The notes under the pieces are model-generated. The model saw only the letters and a program-made list of their open reading frames with translations. It made no database searches and was not told the DNA's origin. From positions 62,001 to 126,000 of the forward strand of contig QJNS01000182.1 of the NCBI GenBank assembly GCA_004154925.1: a DNA stretch of 64,000 bases, in the 5' to 3' direction. This document shows positions 14,157 to 26,586 of this stretch, in pieces. Made by a program: the position numbers and the translations under genes. Source of the stretch: Monosporascus cannonballus. Taxonomy: Eukaryota; Ascomycota; Sordariomycetes; Xylariales. The stretch's first letter is position 1. Each line of letters opens with the position of its first letter.

Positions 14157-15199
14157 CGTTATAAGCTTTTATTTAATAATACCGTTAAACTTTTAGGAAT
14201 ACCGCGGACATTAAATTTATTAGCAAGTAATCCAAATAGCCCACGTACCAAGTCCCTAATAATCCGGATACTGAAATAAAATCCGAAAAGGAACAAAAAG
14301 CAGCTTCGTTTTTTTCGCGAAAAAGTTCTTTGTCGTCTGGATATTATGAATAAACGTATCGTTTAGGTTAAGAAAAACAATAATAACTTTATAACGTCTC
14401 TTTAAGCCGCCTATAAGAAGCTTAAGAAAAAAAAGGTTTTCGAAACCAAAAACCCATTTCGAATAAGCTAAATTATTCAGCTAAATTTTATTAAGAAACA
14501 AAAAAAAATCCTTAAACTTCTTAAACCAGAACTTTTTAACGGAATCTCAATTAAGTTATAATTATTTTTAACTTAATACCGAATATGTTTCGGGTATTTT
14601 TGTTATTTGACTAATTACGTTTATTATATGAATTAAATTTTTAATAAAACGATTTACCGAAAACGCAATTATATGGTTTAAATCCGCTATAAGAAAATAT
14701 ATTGTTTTATTGATCGAAAAACGAAACAGGAAAATAATATAAATTTATAACCATTACGAATAATTTAAGTAAATATTAGCGAAATGTTTTTGTATAATTA
14801 ACGAAAAAAAAGAAAAACCGAAACATAAATTTAATAATTACGATAAAAGGGATTAATATTTAATTACGGTAATACGTTCGTTTAATTACCTTTAAAATAA
14901 AATTCAAGATATAAAATATTAATAATTCAATTTTTTTAATAACTTAAAAAACAAAATATTAAAAACAATCTTTTAAATTTAATTGGCTTAATTATTTATC
15001 GAATTATATTACAATAATAATTAAGATCGACGATCGATAATACGCCTAACATACTAACGGTACCAGGGGAAAAAATAATAATAAATTCCGATGTACGACC
15101 AATACCAGCTTTTTTCAACGCGGTAACACTGTTTATAGCACAGAACCAGGACTTACGGAGCTGGAGGCTATTCATAAAATGGTCTAGAGCCAAACTAAA

Positions 15200-15247
15200 T
15201 ATTTCAATTACAATAAGATGGGGCATAAGGCAGCATGGTATAAGGCA
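15200..15247 (+). pseudogene. Gag zinc knuckle of Gypsy-1 copy B with Cys changed to Tyr
   Basis: The frame reads YFNYNKMGHKAAWYKA. The spacing matches a retroviral-type CCHC knuckle (C-x2-C-x4-H-x4-C), but all three cysteine positions are tyrosine codons while the histidine is kept. Cys codons TGT/TGC always place a CpA on the opposite strand, the preferred RIP target, so this change is what RIP predicts. Confidence 0.85.
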
Positions 15248-15449
15248 CTTAAAAGACCCCGTTTAGACAACTAAAACTCCGTACCTAAGAGATAATCCAG
15301 AAAAAATCAAAAACCGGAAATAAACTTATTAATATAATTTAGCGTAAGTACGTATTAGGCCCCCTATAACAAGAAATCTAGTAAGAAATAGATAAAACCA
15401 GGAAACTGGCGTAATAGGTATCAGAAGTATAACAAAAAAAATTATAAAA

Positions 15450-15689
15450 ATGGTTGCGAAAATATTAGGATTAAATAAAAAAAAATCTATCCTGGAACTC
15501 TTAATGGATGCGGCAAAATATACGTTATATATTGTCGACGAAGAGAATACCCCGATGACGAACAATGGAAATAATATATTTACGGAAGAATTACCCGTAT
15601 ATATTATAAAGGATTCGATTTTTGGAACCGAATCGGAAATAATAAAAACAATAAATAATAATATCGACGTTTTCGATCTATCGCCCTAA
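15450..15689 (+). pseudogene. Spared gag/protease-region fragment of Gypsy-1
   Basis: A 79-codon open stretch inside the element, ending with TAA. The homologous place in copy C (60823 onward) has the same order of residues but is more damaged. It is not an independent gene. No catalytic motif was recognised; it lies between the gag knuckle and the reverse transcriptase, where gag C-terminus or protease is expected. Confidence 0.5.
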
Positions 15690-16999
15690 AAGATATTTAT
15701 TAATTAGCCGAAACAAAAAGCTGGTCGAAAAAAGAATTATGCTCGTAAAAAACCTTTTAGTTATTATAAATAATGTAATTACCAAATAGGAAAAGAATTA
15801 ATCCAGCATATGACAAAAAATATTATTAAAAAGTTATTATAAATCTTTATTTTCAATTAGTATTTATTATAAATCCTAACGAAACAAAATTATTAAAAAG
15901 AAAATACGTTAATTTATAGGCGAATTTTAAAACGACAATTAATACGACATATAATAGGATATAATCGAAACTATAAAAAAAACAATTTATCAAATAGGGA
16001 AAGAAATTACAGCCAAATTAAAAATAATTAATATAGCTTAAAAGAAGAGTACGCCGTTAATAACGATAAATACAGCAGCTTAACGCGCTATATATAGAAA
16101 TATAAATAAAATTTAATAAATTCGAATAAAATATAAAGAGAAGGTTTATTTATAAAAAAGCTACAATATAAGGAAATTTAAAGAAATTAAGAAAGAATTT
16201 TAAAAAGGCTTTAAACCCAACGATAAAAATCGTTAATAACCATATTACTTTGGATATACGAATCGGAACGTATTAGTATACTATAATAGTGGATTACGAA
16301 ACTCTAGGCGGAAATTATATCATACCAGATATAGTTAATGGGCTTAAACTGTTACGGAGATATAAGTTAAAACCCTATATAGCGACGAATATCGAAAATT
16401 AGAAATATGCTTACAATAACGGAAAAATTATATACGAAATTAATTATTTCGAGATTTTTATTTAAGAACGATATTAAATAATTGATTTCGATATTGTTTT
16501 ATTTGAGAATTATAATATGATCTTAGAATTATTATGGATATGCCAGTACAGAGTTTTTATTAATAAAGGGATTAGCTAAGTAAAATTTACTTTATATCTT
16601 ATTAACGGACAAAAAAATTAAGATTTTAATATTCGATTGAAAATAGCTATAAATATAGACATAAGAACACAAGAGAAACTTTATTATTTAAAGGGATAAA
16701 ATATAAAACAGAAAATGAGTATTAAAAAAATAGAACGTATTATTATTATTATTAAAGCTAAATTAAGGTAACAAATAACGACCTAAAGTAATAACTCTAA
16801 GAGTCAAAAAGTCTAACCAATATATTATTATAATATTACCAGTATACGCAACTTTTTAAGAAAAAACTTAATACGAAGTTACCTGAATACAACAAATAGG
16901 ATTATAAAATAATCCTTAAAAAAATCTTCGACAAAGTTTTATCCCATTTATAACTTTAACGAAAACGAAATACGCGTGTTTAAAGAATACTTAGAAGAT

Positions 17000-18200
17000 T
17001 AATTATAAAAAATGGATTTAATTTTCGAAAGTATTAATGAGTTACTTAATATTTTTCGTATCGAAAAAAACGAAAAATTGCGATTTGTACTTAATTATCG
17101 ATATTTAAACGACATTATTATTAAGTATTAAAGATTATTACCCATAATTACGGAAATAAAGGACCGATTTTACGAAACTAAATAATTTATAATATTAGAT
17201 CTTAAAGATGGGTATAACTTTATCAGAATTAAGGAAAAATATAAATAAAATTTTTTTAAAACGAAATACGGATAGTTTAAATACTTGTTTACGCCAATAG
17301 GACTTACGAACGTACTAGTAATTTTATAACGGATAATTAATTATGTGCTACTAAAATACCTCGATATTTTTGTCGTTTATTATCTTAACGACATTTTTAT
17401 TTTTTTAAAAACAGAAAAAGCATATATAAAATACGTTTATAAAATTCTTCAAGTTTAATAGAACGTAAGATTACTTATTAACGCAAAAAAGAGTTAATTT
17501 TACATATAGAAAGTGGAACATCAGACACATATTATTCTTTTAGAATATATTAAAATAAATGCCAAAAAATCGCGGCAGTTACAAAATGATAAACATTAAT
17601 TACGGTTAAAAAGGTATAGGCATTTTTTGGATTCGCTAATTACTACAGGAAGTTTATCCGGAATTTCAGCAGAATAACTTTATCTCTAATTAGTCTTACG
17701 AAAAGAAATTAAACAAACATTCGAAATAAAAAAGGCGTTTTAAAATATTAAGAATACAATACAATTATTAACAAGCCAGTATTAATTATATACGATCCAG
17801 TACGCTTTTTTAACTTAGAAACCGATATTTTAAATTACGTATTAAACGTAAGAATCGGATAACGAAATAATTAAAGCAAATTGCACCTTATTATATTTTT
17901 TATATAAGTTACAAAGAATCCAATTTAATTACGATATTCCAAATCAGGAATTTATTGCTATTATTATAGCTTTCCGAAAATTCAGATATTTTTTAAAAGA
18001 AAGTTTGCACCAAATTAAAGTTTATACGGATTATCAAAATTTTACCTGTTTTATTACCACTAAAGAACTTACAAAACGATAATTAAAATACGCGGAAAAA
18101 TTGGCGAACTTCGATTTCATTATTATCTATAAAAAAGGCTTAGAAAACGGTAGAGCCGATGTTTTAAGCAAGCGACCAAACCTTAAAAAGAAATTGTTTA
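17000..18200 (+). pseudogene. Reverse transcriptase/RNase H relic of Gypsy-1 copy B
   Basis: The catalytic region reads VVYYLNDIFIF (17372-17404), so the first Asp of the YLDD box is Asn (AAC at 17387-17389). RNase H is recognisable near its end (RADVLSKRPN). Several in-frame stops interrupt the frame, so no active enzyme is expected. Confidence 0.85.
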
Positions 18201-18579
18201 AAGTTAAATATATAATTTTCGATATTACTATGAAAGAATATTTATATCCATAACAAATTGCGATATTTCGGGCAGTACCTTTTGATATACATCAGGAAAT
18301 CCAGTAATATAACGACGGTTTTCTAAAAAACCAAAAAACGAACAGAATATATATTTTAGCAAAATACTAAAAGGATTTAATACGAAAAATACATAACTAT
18401 CAATTATACGGATATCCAGGAATTTACAAAATCTTAAAACGGTTTCGACGCACATATTCCTTTCCTAAAATAATATTAATAGCACAGAAAATTATACAGT
18501 AATATAACGTTTACGTTGGAACGAAAGCTCGACGATATAGGCTGTACGGAGAATTACAGCTATTACTAGTTGCAAAGCT

Positions 18580-18900
18580 ACAATGGTATTTAATTATATT
18601 AAACTGGATTACTAAATTTCTTATGTCCAAAAATCTAGTTGCAGAAATATATTACGATAGTATTTTCGTTATCGTCCATTCATTTACGAAATTCTTTTAT
18701 TTCCTACCATAATTTAAAGATACAAACGCCGAACAAATAACATATATTTTCTTTACACATAGTTTTGGTATAAATGGATTTTTAATTGGAAATTATTTTA
18801 ATCAAAATATTGCTATTTTTATCTAAGTTTTGGGAAGGCCTTATAATATAAATCGACCTAAATTACAAATTATCCAACGTATTTAAACCCTAAATAGACG
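18580..18900 (+). pseudogene. Integrase core relic of Gypsy-1 copy B
   Basis: The frame reads like the Gypsy integrase start (LNWITKF, then IFVIVHSFTKFFYFLP), followed by a DTNAEQ-type stretch. The Asp expected before W-I-T is Asn and the one before S-F-T-K is His, so the first catalytic acid appears lost. Stops occur before and after. Confidence 0.7.
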
Positions 18901-20221
18901 GACAAATAAAATAAACAAATTAAACATTGCAAATTTACTTACGATATTACATTAATTAGGAATAGAATACGTAGGTTCAGAAATTGCTAATCGCATAATT
19001 GGCTTACAATATTAATTATTACGAAAATATTAAAATAATACTTATAAACGTAAATTTTGGTTTTATTTTAAACGTTTATAGAAACGTACATAATAATAAT
19101 TTAATTAATATTAAAATAATTATTATATAGGAATATTTACAATAATTATATGTAAAAATAAAAATAAAATTACAATTCGTACGAAATTAAATAAGCAAAT
19201 ATTATAATTAAAATAATTTAAAAAAGTAGCTTTCGGAAACCAATTTTGTTATAAAAATTATTTAAATAAAAAAACTAACAAGAAATTCGATTTCAAATAT
19301 TTTGGTTTATATAAAATCGCCAAAAAAATCTCAGATATAATTATTAGTTGAAATCTTTATTTAAAATCAAAGTTATTTAATTTTTTTCGTTTTTTAATTC
19401 CAATTAATAACAGATATAATTAAGATATATACGGCATAAAACGATATAGAAATAGAAAATAAATAGATATATAAGGGAGAAAAAGTTTTGAATATACCAA
19501 AATAAAACGGATTTACTTAGTATTTAATTAAATAGAAAAAGCACCCGAATTTCGAAAACACCTAGAAACCCGCCAAAAATTTTATCGGCGCCTAACGTCT
19601 GCTAAAAATCTTTTATTAGCAATAACGGAACTACTCGAAATAATAGCATTCCAGTTTACAAGATCCAAGAAGGGAAATCCTTAATTTACAGCATTCTAAT
19701 TAATAATATTTATTTTATTTAAAGCCTATACCTCGGCCATAAATTTTGATTCAAAATAAGCAAAATTATTAAAGTTATTTAAGGACTATAAAGCACGATT
19801 AACAAATTTCGCACCCCGGGATTAATAATGCTAGCGCTAACAACGTATACGAAAAAAAATGCCTAAAAACTTCGGACAAATATTTTTCGGTTTTTGGTTG
19901 TTTTTTAATTTTTTCGATTTTACAATATAACGATTAATTATAACAATAGGGACCCGTTCCATTATATAAATAACCGCAATAAATATACTCCTTATAACAA
20001 AAAACCCCCTAAATAATCAAATAATTAAATTATCCGACAAAACAAAACAAATTAAAATATTATATTAAAATATTAAAGTTCAATTAAATTAATTTATTTA
20101 AATCGTTATTCGGATTTATGAAAACGACGTTTAGATATACCTGAAGATATATTAAATCGATATGGAAAACTTACCAAAAAAAAGAAATTTTAAGTGCAAA
20201 ATTTGTAAAGGGAAGAAATCG

Positions 20222-20573
20222 TATTATGGCCTAACGCGCTACGGTCTTCAGAAACGGTCTGCCATAACCCAACCACGAATGCGCGGTAAGGCAGGTTACC
20301 TAACGGATCACCAACTTACTGATGGTAAACCAATAAGCCGGATTACTAACTTATTAATGGTAAGCCAGTAAGCCGGATCAGGATATATACGTTTATTATT
20401 TCCATAATTTAGATAGCTTTAGTTTGCAATAACATTTCGTTACCCAAGGCACCCTTGGCATTATAAGACGTAATACGTTACTGTATTCATTATTCAGAAT
20501 CCTACGATATTCCTGCTAACATAAACCCGTACGACTAAGGTTTAATAGTTGGTTAAACACCCTAGCCGTCACA
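20222..20573 (+). repeat. 3' LTR of Gypsy-1 copy B, 352 bp, two 35-bp units
   Basis: Begins TATTATGGCC (TG mutated to TA) and ends GCCGTCACA. It has two 35-bp units at 20305-20374, against four in the 5' LTR. The 70-bp length difference equals two units, with no other net gap. Confidence 0.9.
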
Positions 20574-21150
20574 AAAAGGTTCCATTCGAATATTGCTAAA
20601 ATACGCAATAAATTATCGGTTTGGCGTTACCTTCACATAAGTAAGAGACGTTTAACTCATATCCGTAGCAATACAACGGAATCGAAATTATTAAAACAAG
20701 AAGTAAAGAAGATTTTTAGTCAACGATAACGACGATTATAAATAAAGAGGAATTTGTTTTTCGCTTTAAATCAGACGTATCCAAGAAGTTGATATTTAAT
20801 TACAGCAACGTACGCTTTTATATAGACGATTACTTTAAACCTCCGGTACTAACATATACCCTACTCAAGCTGGACGGAATATGGGATTTACTAGAAAAGA
20901 CTTTCGATTAGGTTAAAGAAACTCTGAAAAACCCCTTGCGTAAGTACTAAGTTATGTTAATTAAAAGTTACTTTTTACTTACTTCTGGGGACTAACCCTT
21001 TTTTAAATACCCCTTTTCTCAAAGGTTCGTCAAGGCTTATCGGAAAAGAGGAAAGGGGACTTTCTTAGGAACGCCAATAGCGCAACGATAGCCAAAGGGG
21101 GCCGTAGACGGCCCTTCTTATCAGGGGCCTAAAATAGTGGCATAGAATGG
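20574..21150. other. Moderately mutated flank, no gene found
   Basis: Less AT-rich than its surroundings but without a convincing frame. It includes a near-palindromic pair CCCCTTTTCTC / GAGGAAAGGGG (about 21017-21059) and a GGCCGTAGACGGCC hairpin near 21100. Origin unknown. Confidence 0.4.
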
Positions 21151-23171
21151 ATAAATTCTGATATTAATAAAATATAATACGTTTAAAATTCTTTTATTTA
21201 TGTAGAAAAATACGTATATATAAAATAGCATAAATACGTTTATTGGGCCCTAATATATATATAGCAGAAAAGAGAGATATTGTGTTCATATTATTTATGC
21301 ATAATTAATAAATAATAATAAACGACATACCTTAATATAACAAGCAGATGCTAAAGTATTACAAACAAATATTCGGCTGCTAATAAAGCTTTTTCGGTAT
21401 AAATAAATATATACAAAAAATACATTTTCTAAAATAAGAATTGCCTTATATATACTTAGTTAACAAAAGCTTACGTTTATATACAGGAATAAAGCAGAAA
21501 TAGATGGAAGGAAATTGCATTTTGTAGAAATAATGAAATTTTTGTTAATAGAATTAAAAGCAATACGAATATTAGAGTGTAAAATAAAGGCTTTAAATTT
21601 ATTTTTAAAAAATATCAAAAATAATGAAAGTTTTTAAAATTAAATCACAAATTCCCGTTAATAAAGAGTGTTACGAATATTTTTAAATTTAAATGCCGGT
21701 AATTTATATTTCGTAGCCCGATTCAAAATAATAATAAAAACTTTCGACTGCTTTGATGTTTAATTAAAAGAAATATCCGGCCGAAAGAAAATCCGAAATT
21801 GGGAACCCGATCGTTTATGCAATAAAACCTTACTTTTATTTTCGGTATTAACATATATTCGGTTAAAATCCAATAATCGAAAACCACTTTCTAAAGACAA
21901 TGTTGGTATATGAAATCTTATTATAAAATAAATATTAAAATCTTTCGGAATATTTCCTATAATTCGAAGTAACTTATTTATATTCACATTAAGAAATGGT
22001 AACCGACGAATTATTCGAATATAATTAACAAATAATTAATTATTTAAAAAATTAAAATTATGTATTAAACGCCCATTAAAAACGCGATTAATAAAGATAC
22101 GTTTTTTAGCTAATAGCTTAATAAAGTAATAAATAAGAACCTTCGGTTTTACAAATTCTAAAACGTTAGCCTTATCGTAAAAAAAAACCAGAAATCGTAA
22201 TATTTATCGCTTTAATCGGATCAAAAAAGTTTTATGCGAAAGGCCAAAGGCAAATATCTAGGTAAATCCGGAACGAAAACATTTTTTTTCTGATCTCGAC
22301 GGAATACGAATCGTTGAAACTCGAATAAAATAACTTCGTAAAACTATAATACTAAAATCGAACTTAATACCATTCGTAATAACGATATAATTAATGCGGT
22401 TATTAATATATGAATTTCTTTATCAAGATTAATAAAAGCCGAATCCGAATTCCTGGTATAAAAATTAAGAATATATCGAATTGTTTTTAATTTTTTAAGG
22501 ATTTTTGATAAATTTATTAGTAAAAACGCTTTTGTTAATTGTACAAATAAAACGAGAAAAAATAGACGGATAATTAAAATATCGGCGATACCTGCTAGAA
22601 AATCCTTTAAGCATATCGCCGATAATAAGTTGCGACCGGATAAATATCAAGATATCTGGGAAAATCGAATTCGAAAAAAGGAGAATTGTAATATTTATTT
22701 AAAAACCCAGCAAAAGTAATAAAAGGTCGAATTTCAAAAGCCGAAAACGATTAATAAAATCAGAATAAAAGGTCTTAAGTAATAAGTAATCGCAGTCGAC
22801 TTATTCGTAAGCATTAATTGCTATAAAACCAGTCGTACAGTTAAAACCTCAAAAACGATAATTAAAAGTATATTGTAAATAAGAAGAATTAAAAGAATTA
22901 ATTACAAAATTTAATAACGATACGCGTAACCTGAATAACGACGAATATCGTATTAATGATTAGGATAAAATTTAGGACGATAAGAATAATAACGACGATA
23001 AGGGCGACAAGTGCGATAAATGCGACGATAAACGTATATGGTATTGTAAAAAATTTAAAAAAGGTAAAATAGTTAAAGAAAAAAAATATATAAATAAAGT
23101 AGGTAGTGATAGTGTACAAGAATACGAGACTTGGCGCGTATACCAACATAAAACTAAGATAAACCAAGTCT
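21151..23171 (+). pseudogene. Transposon coding relic, family unresolved
   Basis: From about 22060 a plus-strand frame with scattered stops can be followed to a TAA at about 23171. Its end is acidic and Asp/Asn-rich, followed by a cysteine group (GDKCDKCDDKRIWYCKKFKK, near 23005-23065) and a basic tail. This suggests the C-terminus of a transposase or gag-type protein. No catalytic motif could be identified. Confidence 0.4.
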
Positions 23172-23379
23172 AAAAAAGTAAGTTAAATTTGAATACGAGG
23201 CTTAACGTATTTATTAATGCCGGAAGAGCCCATATTTGATGTAAGAATACCAGCGCTAAAAAGTTCTATGTTTTCTATTAATAAGATACTACAACAAATT
23301 CGGAAACCTAGATATTCGATTAGTGCATACTCTAGTAAGATATCAAAACACCACGGCTATAAGATTACTATTCGTAACG

Positions 23380-24320
23380 TTTTCATAGTTGCGATAACGC
23401 AAATACCGCGTATATTATTTTGTTATAGACCGTTTGAAGGTAAATTTAATATAAGAAAACCCCTTTAGTTATATTTTTACCTATGTATAAATTTGTTATT
23501 ATGTCGAAATTATAAAAAAGTTAAAAGTAGCCAAGTCCGAAAGCTCTTTATAGTTATAACGTAATAACTATTAAATATAATATTTGACGTTTAACTTTTC
23601 AAAAAGTAAGTTAGTATAGAGAAAATCCGTTTAATTATGTTGTTTATCTGTACGAGTTATCGTTATTACGTCGTAATTATAAAACAAATAAAAAATTAAA
23701 TTCCAAATATTTAAATAATTATAACATAATTAATTTAGGTCTGATAAATTTAATATTTCATACAGGCGTCGAATATAAGCTAATATATATATAAGAACTT
23801 TATCAATTTTTTCGGATTAAAATTCAGCTTAATACGAATAAGTTTAGATTTAGAAAATATGTAATCGTAATATTCTTATAGCTGCGATAATACAATTACA
23901 TGTTGTATTATTGTAGGTTCGATTTCCTTAGTATACTAAATATAGAAAACGCTCGTTTAATTATATTTCTGTCCGTATAAGCCGCCGTTATTACGTTGCA
24001 GTTGTAAAAAGTTAAAGGTAATTAAATTCGAAACGTCTTTATAACTATAACCTAATAATTATAACCCGTACAAATAAAAACATAATTACGCGGATTTTTT
24101 TATATTAATTATTTTTAAAAAATATCTAAAAAATTATTTTGTATAATAATTGTATTATTATAATTCAAACGGTGTTTGAATTTAAAAGTGTATATATAAT
24201 AAAAATCTTATGTTATTTTTAAATCTTTTTATGATGTTAATTTTAATTAAAAATCTGATATATAATTAAAAGGCTTTATAAAAATTATATATATTTATAA
24301 TTTCTCCTATTTTATAATGG
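23380..24320. repeat. Hairpin-bearing repeat block, left copy
   Basis: Degenerate units recur at about 23455, 23617 and 23945. Each contains an element like CGTTATTACGTTGTAATTAT, and some carry its reverse complement 30-40 bp later (for example about 23985-24065). The block is homologous, in direct orientation, to 34640-35270. Function and family are unknown. Confidence 0.55.
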
Positions 24321-26336
24321 GATGTTAGTATTATTATATTTATAGGTTTTTTAAAAAGAAATTTAAAAGTTTATTATAAGAAAATAGTTATATAAGCGAG
24401 GTAATGGCCGAACAATTACAAACCATTCTAAAAAGCAGATATATTAACAAACTTTTATCTGAGTTACATACGTATTCGCCCGGGTATGAGATTTTGTAGT
24501 TGTCCTAAGCAAGTGGGTCGGCAACTGGTCGCCGACATTTCGCCGTACCTCCCGTGTTCTTTTATTTACTTAAATTAGTATAAAATATATAAAACGGAAC
24601 TAAAAAATTACAACTTAATATTAAGCCTTATTTTCAAGGTTTAATAGTTTTTGTATGCTTTTTACGAATTAAATTAACGTAATATTAAAAGTTACTTAGC
24701 GACAATCGCGCTGCACATATAGCTATAACCTTAAGATAAAATTTGATTTTAATAATATAAGTTAAGCCAAATATACAAAAGTTATTATACCATATAATTT
24801 ATTCAACTAATACTATATTAAGGTTTTCGAAGAGGATAAATAATCTATAGCTTTTATAGTTAAAATAAATTGTATCTTAGTTTTATAAAGCCTTATTTTT
24901 AAGCTAATTAATACGTAATTTCTAACAAATTTCATTTATATTTTTAAAATATTTATAATTTATTAGAGATATGTCATATGAAATATTTCTTTTTAAAATT
25001 CTATACTGCATTAAAACAGTTTAGTAATTTATCTCGATGTATATAATTAATGTTTTAAATATATTATTAATATTTATTAATACATATAAACTTCTTTTAA
25101 AATCTTTTATTCATATTTTTAAAGATTATTATTCTATAGCTATTTTATAAATAGTTTTTGTATATTTGTTTTAAATTAAACATATTAAATTATTATTTTT
25201 ATATTTTATCTATATAAGCTGATTTAAATTATATTAAGTAATATTAATTAATATTAAATATTTTCTTTTGTTAATAAAATAATTTTTAATATATTAATTT
25301 ATTTTGTTTAACAAATGTTAAAAATATTTTTAGAATATTTAGATTAAATATAATTAATAACATAAAATTATAATAACTGTTATGTAACCCTTTTTACATT
25401 ATATTAAATTAAATATTTTATATCTTCACAATTATATTAACTATTAAAAATAGAAATATTCATACACATTGATATGTAAACTAAATTTATAACGTTTTAT
25501 ATAGTTAATATGTTTAATAAATACAATAAATATTATTTATGTAATTATAAAAATAAAAAATCTTAAAGAATCTTTTATTTATTTTCAAAAAGTTTTATTA
25601 TTTTTTAAATATGTTTTAAGATTTTAATGTTTCATATTTTTCGTAAGATTTGTTATTTTAATCATGTTTTATTTTAATAATATCTTATTTTATTCTTATT
25701 ATAATATTCAATATAATATTAATTTTAGTATTAAGGTATTCTAAACTTTAAAAATATTATTATTATATTATATTATATTTAATTCAAAATGGGTTTGTTT
25801 CTTAATAAATTAATTAATTTATATATCTTACTTTGTATTATTTATCATAACGTTTATATAATTAGCTCTGAATATTTATAGTTTTAGTAATATATTAATT
25901 AAACATTTAAAATTATAAAACCTTAATGATTTTATTATCATTTTGATTTTAATATTGCATAAACTCTAAGAGTTAAATGTTTCATTATAATTTTACTTTA
26001 TTTTTAATTATTAACTGGTGTAATATAATTATATATTTTAGTTAAATTTTCTTATCAAACATTTTAATGTTAATATTAAAATATGTTTCGAGATTTATAT
26101 AAATAACAACATCTTTAACAACTATTTACTTAATTGTAAGTTATTTTTATCTTTTATTTTTTTATTAATTTAAATGAAAGCAAAAGAGTAATCGCAAAAG
26201 CTTATTAAATTAAGAACTTTGTTTATATATTATTTTAAGTTTAAAAATAAAACTATATTAATATTTAAATCAATATAGTTTAAAAAATGTATTATAAAAT
26301 TAAAACTGTTTAAGTTTATATTTTACTAGAAAAAAC
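24321..26336. other. AT-rich relic with one GC-balanced patch
   Basis: No gene seen. A balanced patch at about 24475-24565 (AAGTGGGTCGGCAACTGGTC) resembles the Gypsy-2 LTR start of its repeat array. The segment 24595-24760 is a mutated direct copy of 35310-35480. Confidence 0.5.
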
Positions 26337-26586
26337 TGTAAGATAATAGATAGTTGTGAGCTGGGTGAGGTGATCTCCGACCAGTCGTAGAGCAAATTCC
26401 AAGAAGTAAGTATATTAGGTTACTTCCATCTGGCGTTTCCCATTACCTGCCAGATAGTGGATTTATATTAGTAAGTGGGTCGGTGGCTGATCGGTGGCTG
26501 GTCGGTGGCTGATCGGTGGCTGGTCGGTGGCTGATCGGTGGCTGGTCGGTTACCAGCCTTATTTTTATAAGGGTTATATTTTTATA
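26337..26586 (-). repeat. 3' LTR of Gypsy-2, 250 bp, three 22-bp units
   Basis: In plus orientation it starts TGTAAGATAATAG and ends ATTTTTATA (mutated from CTTACA). Three units of GGTCGGTGGCTGATCGGTGG+CT occupy 26478-26543. The LTR keeps nearly normal composition while the interior is strongly AT-rich. Confidence 0.9.

Larger units (their letters stand above)
13735..20573 (+). mobile_element. Gypsy-1 LTR retrotransposon, copy B: full length, RIP-inactivated
   Basis: The element runs from a 5' LTR (13735-14156) to a 3' LTR (20222-20573). The flanking pentamers AGAAG and AAAAG differ by one G-to-A and fit a mutated target-site duplication. Order inside: gag with zinc knuckle (15200-15247), a short open piece (15450-15689), reverse transcriptase with the YLDD region at 17381-17392, RNase H ending in GRADVLSKRPN near 18150-18185, then integrase (about 18580-18900). 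The pol order RT-RNaseH-IN identifies Ty3/Gypsy. Every domain has stop codons, so it is non-autonomous. Confidence 0.9.

Noticed and set aside
22898..23167. Minus-strand 89-codon hydrophobic frame
   Set aside because: It is the antisense of an Asp/Lys-rich transposon tail; hydrophobic antisense of AT-rich acidic/basic coding is a known artefact.
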